A stretch of DNA of 7,685 bases from an uncultured Clostridia bacterium (lineage in GTDB: Bacteria; Bacillota; Clostridia; Christensenellales; Borkfalkiaceae), in contig CANRIY010000072.1 in assembly GCA_947630775.1 (NCBI GenBank), forward strand, positions 1-7,685, read 5' to 3'. How positions within the stretch are numbered: position 1 is the first letter of the stretch; the number at the start of each line of letters is the position of its first letter. Below are positions 1 to 5,555 of this stretch, piece after piece. Under the pieces are notes generated by a model. It ran no database searches, was not told the origin of the DNA, and saw nothing but the letters and a program-made list of their open reading frames with translations. Both the position numbers and the translations under genes were made by a program.

Positions 1-34
1 CCGCAACTCAATATCCCAGTAACGTGACTTTCCT

Positions 35-91
35 CGTTGAATTTATTTGAGCATGCGCCGACAAGGCGCAGACGAAAAAAGAAATTCAACG
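35..91. repeat. nested inverted repeat (stem-loop element)
   Basis: CGTTGAATTT at 35-44 is the exact reverse complement of AAATTCAACG at 82-91. After one mismatch the pairing continues (TTT 46-48 with AAA 78-80). Inside, TGCGCC at 54-59 faces GGCGCA at 65-70 with a five-base loop. The whole forms a long imperfect hairpin with an AT-rich outer arm and a GC-rich tip. There is no T-tract after it, so it does not look like an intrinsic terminator. It may be a dispersed intergenic repeat; a search of the rest of the genome would show this. Confidence 0.7.
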
Positions 92-227
92 AAATAAAAT
101 TACTGCGCGAAGCAAAACCACGCTTTTGCGGCAGCGCACTCAAGTTGTCGAACCCCTTCGACTTACTGTCGTGTGAAACAGAACAGGGACGGCCGAATCG
201 TAATTACAAGGCAGAAGAATTAACCCC

Positions 228-291
228 TCGCAAATTTCTTTGACCTCAGTATTCCGCCCGAAGGGCGCTCAAATCATAAAGAAATTTGCGA
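228..291. repeat. nested inverted repeat just upstream of spoVAE
   Basis: TCGCAAATTTCTTT at 228-241 is the perfect reverse complement of AAAGAAATTTGCGA at 278-291, giving a 14-bp outer stem. Inside it CGCCC (255-259) faces GGGCG (263-267) across a GAA loop. It repeats the design of the 35-91 element: AT-rich outer arms around a GC-rich tip. The right arm ends 10 bases before the spoVAE ATG, where a ribosome binding site would be expected, so a transcript folding here would put a stem next to the start codon. Confidence 0.75.
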
Positions 292-301
292 AACTATACA
301 T

Positions 302-679
302 ATGGAATATCTCGAAATTCTTTTTATGTTCTTAAAAGCGTTTGCGGTGGGGGGACTGATCTGCGCGATCGCACAGCTCGTAATCAATTTTACCGACCTT
401 ACCGCAGGCAGGATCCTCGTCATCTTCATGCTTGCGGGCGTGGCGCTCACGGCGCTGGGACTTTACCAGCCCCTCGTCGAGTTCGCGGGCGCGGGCGCGA
501 CGGTCCCCATCTCGGGCTTCGGCTACCTTCTCGCCAACGGTGCGATGCGCGGCGCACAGGAGGGGCTCTTCAAGGCATTGACGGGCTCGCTTGCGGCGGC
601 GAGCGCGGGTGTTTCCGCCGCGGTCGTCTTTTCCTTCATCATGGCGTTGATTTTCAAATCACACACAAAATATAATTGA
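302..679 (+). CDS. spoVAE: stage V sporulation protein AE (SpoVAE/SpoVAEB type)
   Basis: Small membrane subunit of the SpoVA complex, which moves dipicolinic acid with calcium into the developing spore and releases it at germination; it acts in the inner spore membrane. The 125-residue product matches the family in length and sequence: a first hydrophobic helix at about 5-28 with AFAVGGLICAIAQL, a second at about 37-55, the conserved FAGAGATVPISGFG stretch at 61-74, and a last helix at about 95-118 ending in ALIFK. B. subtilis SpoVAEB, from memory, has the same FAGAGATVPI block and an ALIFK end. The ATG at 302 has no clear Shine-Dalgarno sequence; an in-frame ATG at 326 (residue 9) would start closer to the B. 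subtilis N-terminus but also lacks one. spoVAD and spoVAC, its usual neighbours, are not in view. Identity is firm, start less so. Confidence 0.93.
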   Translation: MEYLEILFMFLKAFAVGGLICAIAQLVINFTDLTAGRILVIFMLAGVALTALGLYQPLVEFAGAGATVPISGFGYLLANGAMRGAQEGLFKALTGSLAAASAGVSAAVVFSFIMALIFKSHTKYN

Positions 680-698
680 TTTCTCCCTTTTATGGCGA

Positions 699-725
699 AA
701 AAAATGAACTATTCTATCATTTTTT
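699..725 (+). terminator. possible weak intrinsic terminator after spoVAE
   Basis: AAAAAATGA at 699-707 pairs with TCATTTTTT at 717-725 across a nine-base loop, 20 bases after the spoVAE stop. The T-run sits in the right arm, as in many terminators, but the stem holds only one G-C pair and would be unstable. It could end the spoVA transcript or simply be AT-rich spacer. Confidence 0.3.
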
Positions 726-781
726 GCTATTCAAAATCAAAATTTGGTGACAATAATAGACTTTTTCTCCATAGTGTATAT

Positions 782-810
782 TTACGCGTGCATGGCGGAG
801 GAGATATAAT
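782..810 (+). promoter_or_regulatory. candidate SigA-type promoter for the lipoprotein gene
   Basis: A perfect TATAAT lies at 805-810. The hexamer 17 bases upstream (TTACGC, 782-787) is a poor -35 box. Transcription would start near 817, giving a leader of about 65 bases. An alternative is GTGACA at 747-752 with CATAGT at 770-775, 17 bases apart, with a better -35 but weaker -10. A start near 817 also argues against the upstream in-frame ATG at 825, which would have almost no leader. Confidence 0.45.
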
Positions 811-869
811 CATACTGTGAAAGAATGCGGCGGAAAGTCATCCCGCGGAGCGCTTTCAAAAACAAAATC

Positions 870-876
870 AGGAGGG
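870..876 (+). promoter_or_regulatory. ribosome binding site deciding the lipoprotein start
   Basis: AGGAGGG ends five bases before the ATG at 882. The in-frame ATG at 825 has no comparable site and would add 19 charged residues in front of the signal peptide. The start at 882 is therefore preferred. Confidence 0.85.
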
Positions 877-881
877 AAAAG

Positions 882-3800
882 ATGACAAAAAGAAGACTGT
901 TTCTCGCTGTTCTTCTAAGTCTCGTATTGGCGCTTTGCTTCTCTTTCGCCGTAGCGTGCGGCGGAGATGAAGAAGACAACGGCGACAATCCCGGCGGCGG
1001 CACAACAAGCACTGCCAACATCGAATGGGACGTCAGAGAGCACATTCGCGAGGTAAAGGTCGGAGACAGCACGGATCTTCCCAAGACTTGCAAGGTCGGT
1101 GACACGGTCACCTTCAAGGTGACGCCCGAAACAGGGTATACCGAATCGGTCAAAGTCAACGGGAGAGTCAACCTTGCCAAAAAGGGAGACAGCTACTCCT
1201 ATCAGGTGAAGAGCAATGTCTCCTTCACCATTTCGGCAACAAGAAATATCACGGGCGTTCGGGTCACGACGAATCCCGATAAGCTCAGCTATTATGCGGG
1301 TGAAACGCTCGACACGAAGGGCATGGTCGTTTCGGTCATTTACGAGACGGGCGAACCCGAGACGACGGAAGGCTACACCGTAAATTATCAGACAGATGCA
1401 GGCGCGTTCGCCCTCGGCGATACGTCCTTCACCGTCTCCTACGGCGGATTCACGTCGGAGCCTGTGGCGCTGAATGAAGCGGTCATCTGCCGCGTCGTGA
1501 TCGATCCTCAGGGCGGCACGATCGATTCTGCGTATCTGGACCAGCTCAAAACCAATACAGAGCTTAAAAACGTTACTGCAGATGAGGAGAGCGGCGTGAT
1601 CACATTCACGTATGCAGAGGCGCTCACCGCCGACATCCCGCTTCCCACGGCTACTCAGCTCACGAAGGGTGAAGATGGGGACTATACCTTCATTTCGTGG
1701 AGGGCCAACGGCAAGGGCGACGGCGTCAGCAAGCTCTCTAAAGAGAATGCCGTCAGCGTAGTGTATGAGGCGAACTGGAAGGCAAACCTCTTCAACTTCA
1801 CGAGCGTTAAGCTCTCGCAGGAAGAAGGCGTCCCTTATATCACTGTAGAGGGCACCTATCAGGCCGCAACGAGCCTCTACATGTTCTTCACCGAGGGCAA
1901 CCGCAACATCCTCTACAAGGCAGAAGAGACTGTTACGGGCGAGCGCGGAGGGGAATTCTCCCTCAAAGTCAACCTGTTGAAGCTCACCGAGGCGGAAGCG
2001 CAGGACGGCGGCAGCTTTGTCGGCCCGTGGCTCGACCTCAGATTCGGTTATGACGTAGACGGCAGAACGGAATCGATGGAGATCCCCTACGACGAGGCTC
2101 TCGAGACCGTCAGTGTGACCGACGGCGATGAGATCTACAGATTCGGCTTTGCGCAGTATGCAGGTATGCTGAAAGTGGTCATCACCATGCTCACGCCTTA
2201 CACCTATGAGATGCACGTCGACAATGCAGACGATGTGCTTACCCTCACGATCGACGGCCAGATCCGCGAGAAAGTTCTTTCCAAATTCACGGGCAAGACC
2301 GCGAAGATGGACTGGTGGATCACGAGCACGGTCAACGCACCCGACGCCACGATCGGGGCAGACGGAAAATTCCAGTTCAAATTTGAGCTTTCGCCCGAAA
2401 AAGGCTTCGCTCTCGACACCCTCGGCTATGCGCATTTCAGCATCGTCGACGAGGGCGGCAATCTCCTCTATAAGGATGGCGACGACGGTAACCTTCTTTC
2501 CAACGCTCTTACCAATCGCGACGCCCTCAGCAAGCATGAGGAGATCCCGCACAGCGATTTCGGCGGCATCAGCCTCAAGGTCTCCAACGCGGCAGGCACC
2601 CTCGTATACTACGTCGGTATCCCGAATTGGGACGCGATCGTCATCTACGGTATGAACCCGAAGGCTCCCCGCTTCACTTCAAGCGGTGACGTCGAACTCA
2701 AAGTCGACAATTACGAAAAACCCACGAAGGTCTACTTCGTCATCAAGATCGCCATTGACAACCTCACCGACGATGAGGTCAACGCTCTCCTTCTCGGCAA
2801 CACCGACGGCGGTGTCAACGTCTATGCGAGCGACAGCACGCGCATGAGCAAGCTCGGCAACGTCTACACCCTTTGGTTCGACGTAACGGCGTACAGCGGC
2901 GGACAGCTTTGGCCCAACCTCTATGTCGAAGAGGACGGCGCCTACACGAAGGTCGGCGAGTTCGGCGGCGACAGCGATTTCAGCACGGACGGCCTCTATG
3001 CGATCGTGAACAACGTGAAGTATTCCATTATCTGCAGCGGAGACACATGGTCGCGTCCCTGCCTCGTTACGGGCACTCCCGATGAAGGCGAGACCAACCC
3101 GCCCGCAACAGACCCGAACGCAGTCAAGAAAGAGATCGTGATCGACGCTACCACCTTTACGCTCGCTGAGGACGGCGGCAAGCCTTACGTCAAGGTCACC
3201 GTCAGCGCAAACGGCTTTGCAAATGCGGATGAGTTCAAGAGCAGCGTGGAGTACGGCAACACCGACGCCCACGATGAGGGCGAAGAGGACGACTTCGAGT
3301 GGAAGACCCCTTGCGTCAAGGTCGATGACCTCGGGAACGGCAAATACACCCTTTGGTTCGATATTTCCGGTATCGAGATCGACGAAAGGGATGCAAATGG
3401 CAGATTCTGGTCTAACCTCTATCTCGACGGCACCAAGATGGAGATCAAGGACCCTGCGCATACTTCCGACGGCGACAGCATCACGGTTGAGGGCATCATT
3501 TACACCGTTGAATGCACGGGCGAGAATCAGACTTGGGACATTCCTTGCATTAGAATCAGGGAAGTCGGCGCTCCCGAGTACACCGCAACAGACGCGGAAA
3601 TTGTTTCGGAAGGCGGCAAAGTCTACTTCACCGTCAGCGGAACTTATGCAAACTACGAAGTCGCAGAGCTTGAAGCGATGCTGAAGGCCTTCTACTACGA
3701 TTTCCAAGCCAATTCCTGCGTCCATAATAACAAAAATGATGATTGGAGCAATTTCAAGCGGTATCAGGCAGACGGTACGCAAATTGTCCCTGCAGGAGCC

Positions 3801-4979
3801 GACGGTAAATCAGCGCTCGAAGACCTTATCACCGTTGAAGCGGGAAAGGGGATCGTCACGGTTGCGGACGGCAAGTGGGAAGTCAAGTTTGACATTTCGG
3901 GCTTGGAACCCTACGAATATATGTTCCACCTCGGGAAATCGATGTCTTCCAATGATGAAATAGTTCCCGGTGACTTCGTTGTCGAGAATACGGAGATCGA
4001 GGGCAAAACCGTTACAAACGGCACACTGAAATATACGCTCCACAACGATCCGAGCGGTGTCGGTAACTCGTTGAAGTATTACGGCCTTATCGGCATCGAG
4101 ATCAAGGATCTGGGCGCTCCCGAGTACACCGCAACGGGCGCAGACCTCGTTTCGGACAGCGATAAAGTCTACTTCGTCGTCAGCGGCACCTCCGAAAACT
4201 ACGAAGACGCAGAGCTCGAAACCGTACTTGAAGAGATCTACTTCGATTTCCAGCAACGCGGCGGTGATTGGACGAGAATTAAAGATGAACTTACAAGAAC
4301 GGTATCCGTTGAAAGCGGCGTTTGGTCGATCAAATTCGACGTTACGTCGATGGCGCCGCACGGCAATCCCTACACTTCGCACTTTGGCGGCGAAAGCACC
4401 GATCTGAAACTCTCCGCAGAACAGGCGCAGAATCTCAAATCCGTTTCTTCCGGGAATAAGACCTATGTCCTCGTCAACAGATTGGGTGGCGTCGTAGAAG
4501 GCGACAATTGGGGCAATGTCAGTCTCAGAGTTTACGATGCTTCGACCAAATTTGTGAGCCTCGACAATACCAAGACCACTTTGGAAGTGAAGGACGGTCA
4601 TGTGTACCTTGTTCTCAAAGGAGAACTCAACGGCTATACAAAAGAAGAGCTCTCGGCGGATATTCAGAGTTGCGGACAGGACGGTCTTGGCGGCGATTGG
4701 AAGTACCCTGAAGTTGAGGTAACTGCCGAGGTCGAAGGTAATCAGTTCACTGTGAAGATCGACGTAACGAGCGTGACCGGTACGGCACCCTTTGTGATCC
4801 ATCTGAACGTGACGGGTCTGGAAAAAGCAATCGACGTTTTCGCTTTCGGCGACGATACATCCAACGAACATGTGATCCTCTCCGAGACCGACGGCAACAA
4901 GACTTACTCCCTCACGGTGTATAGGCTTTGGGATTCCGACAGACTCTTGCTCAAGATCACGGAAGGCGCAGCCGAGTAA
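882..4979 (+). CDS. large modular surface lipoprotein, function unknown
   Basis: Product of 1365 residues, predicted to be exported and lipid-anchored to the outer face of the cell membrane. It opens with MTKRR, a hydrophobic core at 6-25 and a lipobox-like AVA-C with Cys26, then an acidic, glycine-rich linker (27-44). Residues about 45-122 resemble small InlB B-repeat-like surface domains (VTPETGY, SVKVNG). Residues 123-199 resemble bacterial Ig-like group 3 domains (YYAGETLDTKGMVV). Residues 201-304 resemble another InlB/Listeria-type repeat (FISWRANG). Seven beta-rich modules follow, starting near 305, 438, 591, 749, 896, 1078 and 1222. Several share a closing YxL or YxV strand, an FD[VI]-like strand and aromatic residues. 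Modules 3 and 4 share a C(S/T)G...TW...PC motif, perhaps a disulfide. I see no catalytic signature, LPXTG or SLH region. Glycan binding, adhesion or a structural role are possible. Lipoprotein nature is likely; function is unknown. Confidence 0.9.
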   Translation: MTKRRLFLAVLLSLVLALCFSFAVACGGDEEDNGDNPGGGTTSTANIEWDVREHIREVKVGDSTDLPKTCKVGDTVTFKVTPETGYTESVKVNGRVNLAKKGDSYSYQVKSNVSFTISATRNITGVRVTTNPDKLSYYAGETLDTKGMVVSVIYETGEPETTEGYTVNYQTDAGAFALGDTSFTVSYGGFTSEPVALNEAVICRVVIDPQGGTIDSAYLDQLKTNTELKNVTADEESGVITFTYAEALTADIPLPTATQLTKGEDGDYTFISWRANGKGDGVSKLSKENAVSVVYEANWKANLFNFTSVKLSQEEGVPYITVEGTYQAATSLYMFFTEGNRNILYKAEETVTGERGGEFSLKVNLLKLTEAEAQDGGSFVGPWLDLRFGYDVDGRTESMEIPYDEALETVSVTDGDEIYRFGFAQYAGMLKVVITMLTPYTYEMHVDNADDVLTLTIDGQIREKVLSKFTGKTAKMDWWITSTVNAPDATIGADGKFQFKFELSPEKGFALDTLGYAHFSIVDEGGNLLYKDGDDGNLLSNALTNRDALSKHEEIPHSDFGGISLKVSNAAGTLVYYVGIPNWDAIVIYGMNPKAPRFTSSGDVELKVDNYEKPTKVYFVIKIAIDNLTDDEVNALLLGNTDGGVNVYASDSTRMSKLGNVYTLWFDVTAYSGGQLWPNLYVEEDGAYTKVGEFGGDSDFSTDGLYAIVNNVKYSIICSGDTWSRPCLVTGTPDEGETNPPATDPNAVKKEIVIDATTFTLAEDGGKPYVKVTVSANGFANADEFKSSVEYGNTDAHDEGEEDDFEWKTPCVKVDDLGNGKYTLWFDISGIEIDERDANGRFWSNLYLDGTKMEIKDPAHTSDGDSITVEGIIYTVECTGENQTWDIPCIRIREVGAPEYTATDAEIVSEGGKVYFTVSGTYANYEVAELEAMLKAFYYDFQANSCVHNNKNDDWSNFKRYQADGTQIVPAGADGKSALEDLITVEAGKGIVTVADGKWEVKFDISGLEPYEYMFHLGKSMSSNDEIVPGDFVVENTEIEGKTVTNGTLKYTLHNDPSGVGNSLKYYGLIGIEIKDLGAPEYTATGADLVSDSDKVYFVVSGTSENYEDAELETVLEEIYFDFQQRGGDWTRIKDELTRTVSVESGVWSIKFDVTSMAPHGNPYTSHFGGESTDLKLSAEQAQNLKSVSSGNKTYVLVNRLGGVVEGDNWGNVSLRVYDASTKFVSLDNTKTTLEVKDGHVYLVLKGELNGYTKEELSADIQSCGQDGLGGDWKYPEVEVTAEVEGNQFTVKIDVTSVTGTAPFVIHLNVTGLEKAIDVFAFGDDTSNEHVILSETDGNKTYSLTVYRLWDSDRLLLKITEGAAE
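2865..3361 (+). repeat. shared 17-base block in lipoprotein modules 3 and 4
   Basis: The 17 bases TACACCCTTTGGTTCGA occur at 2865-2881 and again at 3345-3361, encoding YTLWFD in both modules. The flanking residues also align (a following WPNLYV or WSNLYL, and later the paired cysteines). This supports descent of modules 3 and 4 from one duplicated unit. Confidence 0.7.
3567..4544 (+). repeat. tandem duplicated modules 5 and 6 of the lipoprotein
   Basis: Module 5 begins at 3567 and module 6 at 4113. Their first 23 bases (3567-3589 and 4113-4135) are identical and encode GAPEYTAT. The next 50 or so residues align with many identities: KVYFTVSGT versus KVYFVVSGT, an NYE..AELE..L stretch, and FYYDFQ versus IYFDFQ. 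Module 5 carries about 38 extra residues, including an insert around NNKNDDW. This is the most recent-looking duplication in the gene. Confidence 0.85.
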
Positions 4980-5018
4980 AGCCGAACGCTCTTTTGGCTT
5001 CGGTCATTGGATGAAACA

Positions 5019-5050
5019 AAAAAATCTCACGGGAAACCGTGAGATTTTTT
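5019..5050 (+). terminator. strong intrinsic terminator after the lipoprotein gene
   Basis: A perfect 14-bp stem (5019-5032 with 5037-5050) closes on a GAAA tetraloop; the GC-rich core is CTCACGG/CCGTGAG and the right arm ends in six Ts. It starts 39 bases after the stop codon. The left arm is A-rich, so the same structure could also stop transcription on the opposite strand. Confidence 0.93.
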
Positions 5051-5054
5051 CCTT

Positions 5055-5166
5055 GGCGCCCCTCATAGGGGAGCTGTCACCGTAGGTGACTGAGGGGTTC
5101 TCAAAAACCCTATCCCCCGCTGCGCGGGTACTTCCCCTAAGAGGGGAAGCAAGAGGGGGTGGGCAA
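5055..5166 (+). repeat. multi-hairpin intergenic repeat, copy 1
   Basis: A 112-base unit that begins GGCGCCCCT and ends GGTGGGCAA. Hairpins in order: CCCCT/AGGGG (5059-5063, 5067-5071), GTCACC/GGTGAC (5076-5081, 5085-5090), then TGAGGGG (5091-5097), CCCGC/GCGGG (5116-5120, 5124-5128) and CTTCCCCT/AGGGGAAG (5131-5138, 5142-5149). TGAGGGG can also pair with CCCCTCA at 5059-5065, enclosing the second hairpin. The same order and landmarks recur at 5270-5386. It has no coding features that I can support. Confidence 0.75.
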
Positions 5167-5181
5167 CGATTCCCAATTACG

Positions 5182-5205
5182 TCATCCTGAGCTCGTCGAA
5201 GGATC
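5182..5205 (+). repeat. 24-base hairpin repeat, copy A
   Basis: Arms ATCCT (5184-5188) and AGGAT (5200-5204) enclose an 11-base loop containing GAGCTCGTCGA. It aligns without gaps to 5223-5246. From memory, closely similar sequences are scattered through intergenic regions of many unrelated bacterial genomes; I cannot verify that here. Confidence 0.65.
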
Positions 5206-5222
5206 ACCGCATTTCCCCCGCG

Positions 5223-5246
5223 TCATGTTAAGCGTAGCGAAACATC
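5223..5246 (+). repeat. 24-base hairpin repeat, copy B
   Basis: Aligns base for base with 5182-5205. It keeps TCAT at the start, AGC in the middle, CGAA after it and ATC at the end. Its arms are ATGTT (5225-5229) and AACAT (5241-5245): the two arm bases that differ from copy A change together with their partners, so the stem is kept. The loop is again 11 bases. Confidence 0.65.
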
Positions 5247-5269
5247 CCGAAGATCCGGTCCGAACCCTC

Positions 5270-5386
5270 GGCGCCCCCTTGAGGGGGAGCTGTCGAGGCA
5301 CAGCCGAGACTGAGGGGGTGTCGTCCTCAATCGTATGACACCCCTTCCGTCCCCTTCGGGGCACCCACCCCTCAAGGGGTGGGCAA
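5270..5386 (+). repeat. multi-hairpin intergenic repeat, copy 2
   Basis: A 117-base unit in the same orientation as 5055-5166, with the same start (GGCGCCCC), the shared GGGGAGCTGTC and GACTGAGGGG blocks, and the same end (GGTGGGCAA). Hairpins: CCCCC/GGGGG (5274-5278, 5283-5287); GTC-GA-GGC facing GCC-GA-GAC (5292-5299, 5303-5310), with tandem G-A mismatches; GGGGTGTC/GACACCCC (5315-5322, 5337-5344); CCCC/GGGG (5351-5354, 5358-5361); and CCCACCCCT/AGGGGTGGG (5364-5372, 5375-5383). The stems are kept although their sequence differs from copy 1. Confidence 0.75.
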
Positions 5387-5401
5387 GAATAAGGCGGACG
5401 A

Positions 5402-5460
5402 ATTGAGAACCGTAAGAGGGGATTCACTCGCCCCTTACGGGGCTCGGAATGAGGACCCCT
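5402..5460. other. further intergenic hairpin unit upstream of the SDR gene
   Basis: CCGTAAG at 5410-5416 pairs with CTTACGG at 5434-5440, and GGGG/CCCC next to it can extend the stem around a small bulge. A GCTCGGAATGAGGACCCC tail follows. It directly continues the repeat-rich block and is probably another member of the same kind of intergenic material, but only one copy is in the window. Confidence 0.45.
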
Positions 5461-5492
5461 TTCGCGTTTTTCAAAAAAATCGTCCCATATCG

Positions 5493-5521
5493 TTCGCTTT
5501 TTGCGGGAGCGGTGGTATAAT
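5493..5521 (+). promoter_or_regulatory. promoter of the SDR gene with extended -10
   Basis: TATAAT at 5516-5521 is preceded directly by TGG (5513-5515), the TGn extended -10 element that can make up for a weak -35. The hexamer 17 bases upstream is TTCGCT (5493-5498), a poor match. Transcription would start near 5528, leaving a short leader to the ATG at 5556. Confidence 0.65.
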
Positions 5522-5543
5522 ATACCCAAAGACCGATGAAATC

Positions 5544-5550
5544 AAAGGAG
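5544..5550 (+). promoter_or_regulatory. ribosome binding site deciding the SDR start
   Basis: AAAGGAG ends five bases before the ATG at 5556. The frame is open further upstream to an ATG at 5379, but that stretch encodes repeat sequence and crosses the promoter, so the start at 5556 is preferred. Confidence 0.85.
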
Positions 5551-5555
5551 AAACG

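Larger units (their letters stand above)
1..301. other. intergenic region rich in inverted repeats, no convincing gene
   Basis: About 300 bases precede spoVAE without a protein I can support. Two nested inverted repeats (35-91, 228-291) are listed separately. Between them lies a smaller hairpin, GTCGAA at 147-152 facing TTCGAC at 157-162 across CCCC, and a GCAAAA/TTTTGC pair around 110-128. The three forward frames at the left edge stop at 25-27, 20-22 and 48-50, so any upstream gene ends there or earlier. In other Firmicutes spoVAE normally follows spoVAD closely, so a structured spacer of this length in front of it is unusual. No promoter stands out. Confidence 0.6.

Noticed and set aside
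37..243. 68-residue basic reading frame from TTG
   Set aside because: It begins inside one inverted repeat and ends inside the other, has no ribosome binding site and resembles no protein I know. It is better explained as repeat sequence, though conservation of the frame in other copies would change this.
286..675. 129-residue reading frame overlapping spoVAE
   Set aside because: Arginine-rich out-of-frame shadow of spoVAE, which matches its family over its whole length.
825..881. N-terminal extension of the lipoprotein from ATG 825
   Set aside because: It would put 19 charged residues before the signal peptide and leave almost no leader after the promoter; the ribosome binding site fits ATG 882.
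915..2552. 545-residue minus-strand reading frame, with others at 2679-3782 and 3810-4871
   Set aside because: Long antisense frames arise from the codon bias of the lipoprotein gene. They show no domain, no ribosome binding site and unnatural composition, whereas the + frame has a signal peptide and repeated modules.
4981..5003. Hairpin directly after the lipoprotein stop
   Set aside because: CCGAA/TTCGG is only five pairs with a 12-base loop; the adjacent 14-bp terminator explains transcript ending better.
5055..5386. CRISPR array
   Set aside because: The repeat copies are few, diverged, of two different lengths and irregularly spaced, and no cas gene is present.
5004..5529. Minus-strand frames 5004-5207 and 5182-5529
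   Set aside because: They consist of translated hairpin repeats and terminator sequence with no protein family resemblance.
5379..5555. 59-residue N-terminal extension of the SDR protein
   Set aside because: It is translated repeat and promoter sequence; the SDR fold begins at residue 3 from ATG 5556, which has a good ribosome binding site.
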